A stretch of 64,000 nucleotides of DNA from Gadus chalcogrammus (Eukaryota > Chordata > Actinopteri > Gadiformes > Gadidae), in contig NC_079412.1 in the NCBI RefSeq assembly GCF_026213295.1, forward strand, positions 2,993,813-3,057,812, written 5' to 3'. Shown one piece after another: positions 56,122 through 64,000 of this stretch (position 1 is the first letter of the stretch; each line of letters begins with the position of its first letter). Position numbers and translations under genes: made by a program. Below the pieces are notes generated by a model that saw nothing but the letters and a program-made list of their open reading frames with translations, was not told where the DNA came from and ran no database searches.

Positions 56122-57954
56122 GCGCTCCTCCCCTCAATTTTCTCAGCCAATAGATTTGAGCCGTTTTCACCTAATCATATGCTAGGGCAAACACACAGAC
56201 AACATCAGTCGAGACCAGAGCTCTTCTTTCGCGAATCTTTTCTGTTGTGTCGTTCTTAAAGTCGAAAGATGTTAAGATGTTTCAAATTATGTGGTTAATG
56301 TGGAGGTGGTGAACACTACAAGTACATACACTTTGACTATACACTATCTAAGCTACTTGACCGAACATTGTGTATGGTAAGTGCCGTGGCAACTATGATA
56401 ACATAATTAAAAAATACTTTTATTTATAGCGTATTGTTTATTACATTTATTTATTACAGCATTACATGAGTCAGCTTATTCGTCTTCTGAGTACAATAAA
56501 AACAATAAAAGAGTTCAGAAGTTAGAGTTAAAATTCCATTAGAAGTAAATAAGTCCGTCTGAAGTATTAACATGCAATTGCAGGTTTTAGCCTGTACGTG
56601 GTAGTAGCCTATAAGACGAGGTATAATTCACTTCATCAGTTGGAATGAGACAGATAGAAAAAACTATATATATATATAGAATATATCAAATGTAATAGAA
56701 AAAATACAATAATAGTGTACTTTATTAAGCCGTTGTGGAAATTCTTTCTCTACATTTAACCTATCTGGTACTACTACACCCAGAGCAGCATGTGGCCACA
56801 CAGGTACAACTGACAGAGAAGACCACACTGTTATACAAGTCAAAAACCAGTAAAGGAGAAAAAAGCTGCAGCCAGCCCTGTGTAACAACAGGCCGGAGCA
56901 GCAAGCAGAGCCAGAGAGCAGCATGCTCAGCAAGAGGCTTTAAAGTCTGCCCAATTAGGCCTTCCTTTGATTCAGTACCTGCCCATCCGGACAGCTCTAT
57001 CTGCAGGCTTGGGGGAAAGAGACAGACCAAAATATACACAGCCTGTTGGAGAGAGACTGACAGGCTTGAGATGCTATTTATTAATAATCATCATAATGTT
57101 ACTATTACCGTAGTCTCAATAAGGGACATCAAGTCCCCACCAAGTCCATCACCTCTGTAAATAGAAACTTAAAGCTTAAAAATACTTCAGTTCTCAACAA
57201 TGGAGAAGAATAGGAGAAACTACAGATTCATCTGACTCCATTAAGAACAGTTACGAATAAACTTAAATGTAACCAGGTAAACCAAATTAAACGAATCACA
57301 ACCAGATATATATTTAAAAACACACACACACACACACACACACTCCCGCAGAGGCCAATAGAGAAGAGACAATATCAAGGACTTCAGGGTCAGTTTTTCA
57401 AAAGTAATGTGATTTATACAAATCTGGTCTTTGTCTCAAGCTAGGGCACTGCCCATCCATCCAGCTGACTTGTGATTGGTCAACTGATGTGTGACTAAGG
57501 TGTGAAGTTCATCTTTACACATTGTACATAATTCATAGGCCACAACTATGCATATGCGTAAGATTACCATAAAACCATAAATCAGACTGCTGTCCACATT
57601 ACAAGGATTAACTCAAGACCAAATATCAGTATGTTACATCCAGAAATACACTTGCAGATCATTTCAGTATCACAATTCTAACTTCTTTGATTCTGAGGTG
57701 TCCATAGGCTGTGCTTATTAGATTGGGCTGGTCACACCACATGGGTGCCCATTACAATGAGTCTTTGTGTGAATGGCTGAGATGACTTCGAGACAGAGTT
57801 AGAGTGCATTAATTACATTCTTACACTGGTTATTATGTACAAGAATAAAATATGAAATAGACAATTTACCTGTCTCTACCTTCTGAATTGCACACCCTCA
57901 TGAATGAGCCACCCTCATTCACAGATACACACCAAATATGAGAAAGGGAACAAG
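56122..57954. other. Non-coding
   Basis: No gene supported. (TA)n at 56665-56680 and (AC)n at about 57320-57342. Confidence 0.5.
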
Positions 57955-58530
57955 TCAGCTTGTTGTTTTGTTCTGTGGAACAGACTCTACCCTCTCTGGC
58001 CAGTCGAGCAAAAAAAAACATTAGCAGCTAGGGATGGGTCAGAATATTCGATTATTCGATTATTCGTTCCTGAGGGTCAAAGTCGATTTTTAACATTTGG
58101 ACTATTAACATTTTTTCCCTTTCAAATAAACAAGAATTAACGTACAGAACTAATGTTGGTTCTCTAGCACTATTACAACACAAACACTGATCACTGTTTA
58201 AGTTAGATTTTTTGCGTTTAAGATATTAAGTGATTTCTTGCTGATCCATGGCTGCCTTTGTGAATGTCGGCACACATTGAATAATCGATTATTCGTTCAA
58301 ACCACCTACTGATTATTCGACCATGAACATTTTTAGTTATTCACATCCCTATTAGCAGCAGGTGCTTGTGGCCCAGCAGAAGCAGGGGGTGTGTAGAGGA
58401 TCAGCATCTGGAGGTGGCAGACCAGTATCAGGAGTAAAGATAGTCTGCATAGCCGTTGACTGTAGTCCCTGAGACATGCTTTCAAATACGCACACATTGA
58501 GGCCTGATTTGGTGTAAAGCCCACTCACCA
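57955..58530 (-). pseudogene. Diverged duplicate of the integrase-2 C-terminal exon
   Basis: 58360-58530 (minus GLQSTAMQTIFTPDTGLPPP) resembles 58985-59115 (GLQSTAMQSVFATPDAGLPP), and 57955-58013 resembles 58695-58880 (CTGGAACAGA..., CCCTCTCTGGCCAGTCGAGC). It is therefore a tandem partial copy of the last exon, interrupted by the hAT MITE at 58029-58351. Confidence 0.75.
58029..58351. mobile_element. hAT-like MITE, 323 bp
   Basis: Ends TAGGGATGGG / CACATCCCTA, with a perfect 8-bp duplication TTAGCAGC (58021-58028, 58352-58359). Interior rich in ATTCGATTATTCG. Confidence 0.9.
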
Positions 58531-58693
58531 CGTCAAGGTACAGGCTACGAGTGGGAACATAGAAGAAGCAAGACAAAACAATACAAACATAGAGGGTAAA
58601 GGGGTGGAGTCCTGTCTCCAAGGGAGGAGGGGGTGGAGTCCTGTCTCCAAGTGAGGAGAGGGGTGGAGTCTTTTCTCCAAGGACAGAGTGGAG

Positions 58694-58921
58694 TCAACCT
58701 GTTGGTCTGTTCTCTGGAACAGAGTCCAGGAATGACAGAAGACCACGGATCAGCGCTATTCCATGCTCACCTCTAGGGCCACTGAGAGGGTCAAACTGTG
58801 CCCTAATCTGCCCCATGACAGCATCATCAATAGTGTACTCATCATGAGGCACAGCTACCCTCTCTGGCCAGTCGAGCAACAAACCCCCAACAGCAGCAGC
58901 AGCAGGTGTTTGTGGCCCAGT

Positions 58922-58974
<53 letters not shown>

Positions 58975-60957
58975 CAGGAGCAGGAGCAGCAGCAGCAGCA
59001 GCAGTTGGTTGTGGCCCAGCAGAAGCAGTTGGTGGGTGTAGAGGAGGTGCATCTGGAGGTGGCAGACCAGCATCAGGAGTTGCAAAGACACTCTGCATAG
59101 CCGTGGACTGTAGTCCCTGCTGGTGGAGACATCCTCTCACAAAGAGTTGGATTGGGCTCCTGTGCCTTTCGGTCCTCAATCCATGGTGGTTCCATTGATT
59201 GGTGAAGTCTGCCAAATCTCTGTTCAGCCTAGGGAGGTAGATGTAATGAAGAGCCCAGAGGTGCTGTTCATTGTCAACATCAATGACTCCCTCACTCTCC
59301 AAAAATTTGAAAAGCCTGTGGTAGACATTGGATATGCCACGCCACATATCTCCCCACAGTCTCTCAATGCGTTGGTTGTGAACGCTTCTTCCCTGAATGG
59401 CACTGCCTCTTCTAGAGCCCCTGAAGACGTTCATGAACATGCAGATATCTGCATTTTCTCCTCCCCCCGTGTCGGACAATGGCGCCAACAAAACTCTCCA
59501 ACACCGTGCTGCTCCTGTTGTTGTTTGAGGCCCGGAGGAAAACAATAAGGCGGCTGAAGCCATCTATTCCCCCATGTATGACGATCCGCCATCTAGAACA
59601 AAAACAAAATATGAATCCTTTATTATTATGGATCGACGGAATTTATTATCGGAAAAATAAGACCCAAAAACTACTCGACTACCTGATCAGCATGTGGTTC
59701 CCATCGATGTGCCACAAAGAGTTGGGACCCTGGACCTGGTAAACCCTCTCTGGCCTCCGCAGAAGAGATCGGACAGCAGCCGCTGCTGGATTTGTCCTCA
59801 ACATACTCTCCCTGACTCTCCCACGTTGGACACGAAACCCTCTGGTGCGCAAGGACGTTCGTACTGACTCCGGACCAATCTGGTCATTGCCAGCCACAAC
59901 CTCCCTCACGAGGTCATCCAAATCCGAATCAGAAATTATTGCAAACTGATTTGTCCCGATCAGTTGGAAATTTCTATCATGGGTAAAAAATAATAATAAT
60001 TGTTGGTTGTTGTGCTTAACAAAGTAATTGTTTAGCACAACTACCAATAGAAATGTGATTGTTTATGTTTGCAGGAGTGGACATCCTATTAAAAATGTAA
60101 ATGTTTTAGACCATAGAATTTTTTCATCAAATCAGAATACTATCAATTCAGAAAATAAGCATAGAAGTCACAAACCTCAGACGTCGATGTACAGTACGGA
60201 CTGAAACCTGGAGAAGTGCAGCAATTTCTTTGACTGAAAATCTGCAGGTCCTCAGAAAGGACAGCTGCTCCTCAGTTATTTGATAACTGGGTGGACCTCT
60301 CCTTCCTTCCCAAACCAACGTTGCCTGGTAACCAGAACTACCTGCAATGACATTTGACCATTAGACTACAGTGGACAGGTTACAACAACAATTTGACAGA
60401 TAGTAGTCATCTTCATGAGGGCCAACAGACACTTGGATGTTGTAATCCCCCTGCCCCCGTAACTTCCAATAGACATCAGTCAAACAGTAGCCTTGGAATG
60501 TCAACGTAATTTTCAGTACCAACAGTACCTGTTTTGTGAAGCCAATAGCACCCACACATTTATCACACCCCTATATGACTAGCCCTAACTTAATGAACAG
60601 TCCATTATAGCCTCAATCAGACTTTAAGGGTCCTCCAACCAGACTCAGTCCTTTTAAAGTGGACCAAGAAGTGGGCTGAAGCAAAAATAACTCAGATCTT
60701 TGTTCATGCTGAGTCACTGTTGACTTTGTGGGCTGAAAGGGACCAAATGTGAATCCACCCCAAGATGTTTAAAGGTTTCATTCAGTGTGGAGAATGCACT
60801 CATCAAACATCACTTCTTGTTACCTTGTTGCCTGTGCTGACCAGCCATTCTGACTTCATGAATGTATTCAGCCAGGTAGCTGAGAATTCGGTCCACAATA
60901 TCAGCATTTAACAAGGTCCCTCTTGCATACTGGAGGCTTCTCTGCATCATCTCCAGT
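58694..60957 (-). pseudogene. Integrase-core gene copy 2 (four exons, one frameshift)
   Basis: Exons on the minus strand: 60957-60824 (LQYARGTLLNADIVDRILSY), 60342-60176 (helix-turn-helix: ITEEQLSFLRTCRFSVKEIA), 59973-59683 (SDLDDLVREVVA, ending QGPNSLWHIDGNHMLIR with the first Asp), 59592-58694 ([31 protein letters not shown] with the second Asp; RSVHNQRIERLWGDMW with the Glu). Junction phases agree. In the last exon a short deletion after VGAIV shifts the frame, so the first part and the DTGGG...IERLW part are in different frames. The C-terminus has a poly-Ala/Pro stretch and ends in ...FLDSVPENRPTG. The DDE triad residues are all present. Either a decayed transposase-like gene or a domesticated copy; family differs from copy 1. 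Confidence 0.78.
58918..59015. repeat. CAG/GCA trinucleotide repeat in coding exon
   Basis: Runs of AGCAGC, with GGAGCA interruptions, encode poly-Ala with Ala-Pro pairs in the integrase-2 frame. This run is a candidate for length variation. Confidence 0.9.
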
Positions 60958-60959
60958 CT

Positions 60960-61488
60960 GGTAAAACCACAACAACAAGAACAAATGTACATATGATCTA
61001 GTTTGTTGTGAGCCTGTGCTACACTACACACTTCTAACATCATTGGTTGCGCCAGAGCAATATTTAAGAGATCATAGAATCAGTGTTGGCAAGCTACTTG
61101 GAAATTGTAGTGAGCTAAACCATCAGTTACTCTGCCATAAATAAAGCTTCACTACACATAACAACCAGACAAATGTAGCAAGCCAAGTTACACAAACACA
61201 GTAAATGTAGTTCACTACATTAGGACGCTTAAGGAACCCAGTACACCCGAGACAAATGAATGATAACACCAGACTATTGTCTTTACAAATGTCTGTGTTG
61301 AATAATGTTAGAAATAAAACTTGCATTGCATTTAGTTTTAGCCTAGCACCAGCAATCTCAGCAACTAGAAGGACTGAAGGAAACGTGTTGAAAAAAGGTA
61401 TCCAATGATAAAGCTCTTTTACTGTTAAAGCTGTGCTAATTTCACATGGCAATCAACAAGTTTAAGTTTAAAGACATTTCATGCCCAG
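60960..61488. other. Non-coding, 5' side of integrase copy 2
   Basis: Minus-strand frame 61123-61452 shows no known domain. Any first exon of integrase copy 2 could be here but cannot be fixed. Confidence 0.4.
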
Positions 61489-61717
61489 TGGGGTGTTCCA
61501 CAAAGCCGGTTTTATCACATAACCGGGTAAGATAACCCAGGGTTTGCTGTAACCCTAGGTTTTCCGTTCCAAATGGATCACGGTATGTTAGTTGCTATAG
61601 CAACATATGCTCTGAATCAAACCTGGTCGGACCAGGTTTTGCGCAGGTTAAGTTTGAAACATAACCCCGGTTTTGGGTATTTCAACCGGCGTTCACCGCA
61701 GATTTCATGTGTTCACA

Positions 61718-61855
61718 ATGGCATGCACTTTTGATGAGAGAAATGCTGATATCAGAGTGCAAATTATACGTGCAATCCACCGGGAGCGATTGATAAGACC
61801 ACGGCTCGACATCTTGGCATATTGGATGACTTTTTGCTGGAGTGGAGAGGTATAG
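61718..61855 (+). pseudogene. Harbinger A transposase N-terminal fragment (copy 2)
   Basis: MACTFDERNADIRVQIIRAI then HRERLIRPRLDILAY, 46 codons, same frame-shifting single-base deletion after LAY as at 35958. Only the extreme N-terminus of the transposase is kept. Confidence 0.75.
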
Positions 61856-62716
61856 ATTCTCGCGCAAATCTTTAATATATTTAAATAGCCTTACATAGCC
61901 AACACTACCAATCGAGGACCTAGCCTCAGTTCACTCCAGACTATTTGCGTAGCCCTCCGTTTTTTTCAAATGGTAGTTTTATCTAGGCTATAATGCTGGA
62001 GATGCTGAGCACATCACAGTCGTTTCAGATGACCCATCCAAGATTTGTATCGGCCTCCTATCATACAAAGAATATTGTCTGAGTACTATGCCGAGAGGCA
62101 TTTAGCCTACAACATAAAGTATAAAATAGTCCTAACGGACTTGCATCCACTGGAGAATGTTCGATCGTAGCCGGCGGCTTCCTTACAAGCACTGATCCAT
62201 CTGTGAAGTTGATGAATTGTCACTTTTAGGTTTTCTACCCAGTTACCAAAAAAAGAAACATTTGGAATAGTATGCGCTGTGGCAAGCACACGGTTTGCAT
62301 GTGTTACTTCGAAGGCAAAAAAAATCTAAAATAGCCTACAAGAAAACACAAAAACCTACATTCAACCAGTGTGGGGTATGGCCCATGACTCTCTGAGGTG
62401 GTAGGTACCTCCAGGTACCCCCTCCATGCCAGGGCGCCCTGAATTTATGTTTATTAACAGCTCCTCCACCGGGGTCAAGACAATTTGAGGGCCAGATCCA
62501 GTCTGCCGACTGTCAGCCTTTTCACGATTGGCTTAAAAAAATGGCTTATTTAAATTTATACCAATACGATGGTGGGAAAAGCTTTTTTTTTTTTTTATAC
62601 TTGATCCTCTGACCGCTTGGAAGCAATCGGAGTACATATTGTTTTAGAAGAAAGGGGTTATGTGGTAGATCTTTAAGAATGCTTAACTGGGATATTTATT
62701 ATTCATGGCTCAAATA

Positions 62717-62971
62717 TTAAGGATCATGCTTTTGACGTGTAGGCCTAACTAACGCATTTACGCGGTCAGCGATCCGCTGCCAGGCTTTGGTTCTCCGGGT
62801 TCCAGAGGTTTTAGCGTTCCCTTTTCTTGTGATAATGTCCTTCTCCTCGTCATAGCTCTCCAGGAGAACCTGGAGTTCCATTTCATTTAAATAAGCGGCC
62901 CGTTTCGCCATATCGATCAGGGTTTCCATGATCCATACATCACGTCTTTTAAGTTTGGCGTGGACGCGCAC
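62717..62971 (-). pseudogene. Harbinger A Myb/SANT-like protein fragment
   Basis: 84 codons with KRAAYLNEMELQVLLESYDE, then TRRTKAWQRIADRVNALVRP, the helix pattern (conserved Trp, three helices) of the Myb/SANT-like DNA-binding protein encoded by Harbinger elements. It converges on the transposase fragment, as in autonomous elements. The frame ends after KHDP; relatives are longer, so the C-terminal part is missing. Confidence 0.75.
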
Positions 62972-63124
62972 AACCCTGTGTTAACCAACCCCGAGTTGAT
63001 TGAACTAATGCATAACCGCTGCTGTGGAACCGAAAACTCTGGGTTGGTCGGCACAGGGTCAATCAACCTAGAGTTCAGCGTTAACTCAGTGTTTGTTAAA
63101 CCTCCGTTCGTGGAACACCCTCAG

Positions 63125-64000
63125 GTGTCTGTATGAGTGTTAAAATTTGGATTGAATTAATAAGAAGTTTCAAAATTCAAAAGATAGGCCTACAAGTTCA
63201 AGTTTGTTGCAGGGAGTTTTTAATACTACAAACGGCTGCTTTGTGTTTAGCAACAGTGAGAAATGAGGAATTGCTGAGACCTGATGGCCATCAAAGCCGA
63301 TTAAATGCATGGTCAGAGGAGAATGAGTGGAGAGTTGCTATCATTTAGCAACGCAGCAACGAACGCTGGCGCTAGTCTATGAACAGCAGTGCATCCTGCA
63401 TACTGTAAATCCTCTAATATAGGCCCGGGCCCTTATTTTACTCAAGCGCATCACGGCCCAGGCCTTTATTGGAAGGAGGCCAGAATTAGAGGCAGGCCTC
63501 TATTTCTATTTGAGCAAACGGACTACCAGTAGAATTAATAAAAACGACATTTTGTGTCTATTTGAACCTATAAAATACTAGGTTCATTTATTGAAAAAGT
63601 ACAGTTATAACATATGGTATGCATACAGAACATTAACAACAAAAACCGGTAATTCAGGCTAAATTAACAAAAACGTAGCAAACATACCGGTAGTGCATTG
63701 TGAACACTTTGAAGTTAAAAACCTTAAAAATCTTGAAAATGCCAACTTTTCATCGGATTGCTCCGTAGCCAATCATAATCGCTTATCTCGTTGTTAAGTT
63801 AACACACCCGGTCACCTCACTAGCAGTTTGTGTGTGGAGCCAGGGGTGCGTTCGGATTACGCAGTTTAGTATATCAATTCATAGTAACGCACCGCATTTA
63901 ACGTTCAGTAACGATAACGGCGTTGTAAAGACTGAAACAGTAATTAGTTAGATTACTCCATTAGTGATAAAATAACGGCGTTATTCCAAACAAAGTTGAA
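63125..64000. other. Non-coding, MITE-like pieces
   Basis: 63410-63520 has GGCCCGGGCCC and AGGCCTTTATTGGAAGGAGG, 63885-63980 has AACGCCGTTATT-type repeats. Both look like common fish MITE words but no element ends were identified. Confidence 0.4.

Larger units (their letters stand above)
61489..63121 (+). mobile_element. Harbinger family A, copy 2, complete ends
   Basis: Ends TGGGGTGTTCCAC / GTGGAACACCCT, flanked by CAG (61486-61488, 63122-63124). Holds a transposase start (plus) and a Myb-like gene (minus), the two genes of an autonomous Harbinger, but is internally deleted to 1.6 kb. Matches copy 1 (35730-38622) outside the insertion there. Confidence 0.85.

Noticed and set aside
58763..59041. 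Poly-Ser plus-strand ORF
   Set aside because: Antisense reading of the CAG/GCA repeat inside the minus-strand integrase exon.

Overview
This window looks like repeat-rich genomic DNA from a ray-finned fish. It has split genes with GT-AG introns, no bacterial gene packing, and a typical teleost mix of mobile elements: DIRS tyrosine-recombinase retrotransposons, an endogenous retrovirus (ERV), L1 and L2-type LINE pieces, hAT, PIF-Harbinger, pogo, CACTA/EnSpm, Mutator-like and Kolobok-like DNA transposons, and several MITE families. A clupeiform or gadiform source is possible from the general word use but is not demonstrated. I found no rRNA gene, no CRISPR array and no intact tRNA gene.

Layout. 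1-6719: an ERV on the minus strand. Its two LTRs are identical where both are visible, apart from one 20-bp tandem duplication, yet its pol and env are broken. It sits inside the tyrosine recombinase of a DIRS element (to 7703), which itself interrupts an L1 ORF1 (to 8067). 8-15 kb: fragments (env tail, a 1.3-kb foldback element, a Harbinger end, a pogo transposase tail). 15.5-17.4 kb: an integrase-type gene copy on the minus strand, head to head (97 bp apart) with a plus-strand multi-exon gene ending in a RING-like zinc finger (17492-32339). The second intron of the RING gene is almost wholly filled by a 9-kb DIRS element (18495-27535), which carries a 3.6-kb hAT-like element; later introns hold TTAA-flanked MITEs, a solo LTR and a hAT MITE. 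33.5-35.5 kb: a decayed Kolobok-like transposase. 35.7-38.6 kb: a nest of Harbinger elements inside one another.

40.2-55.0 kb is best read as one Mutator-like (MULE) transposase gene on the minus strand that has been blown apart by later insertions: a PIF-Harbinger element in an intron (40799-43300, itself hit by a Ginger-like MITE), a hAT MITE (43664-45031), and a complete 9,045-bp CACTA/EnSpm element (45604-54648) inserted in a coding exon. Removing the CACTA element with one copy of a 2-bp target duplication rejoins the MULE frame. The CACTA element carries a zinc-finger transposase and a second multi-exon gene with a PB1/CIDE-N-like start. 58.7-61 kb: a second integrase-type gene of another family with a poly-alanine tract. 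61489-63121: a Harbinger element keeping remnants of both its transposase and its Myb-like gene.

No gene here is clearly intact. The best candidate for a host function is the RING-type gene, which has one apparent frameshift in exon 3. Family names rest on protein motifs read by eye; no database search was possible.
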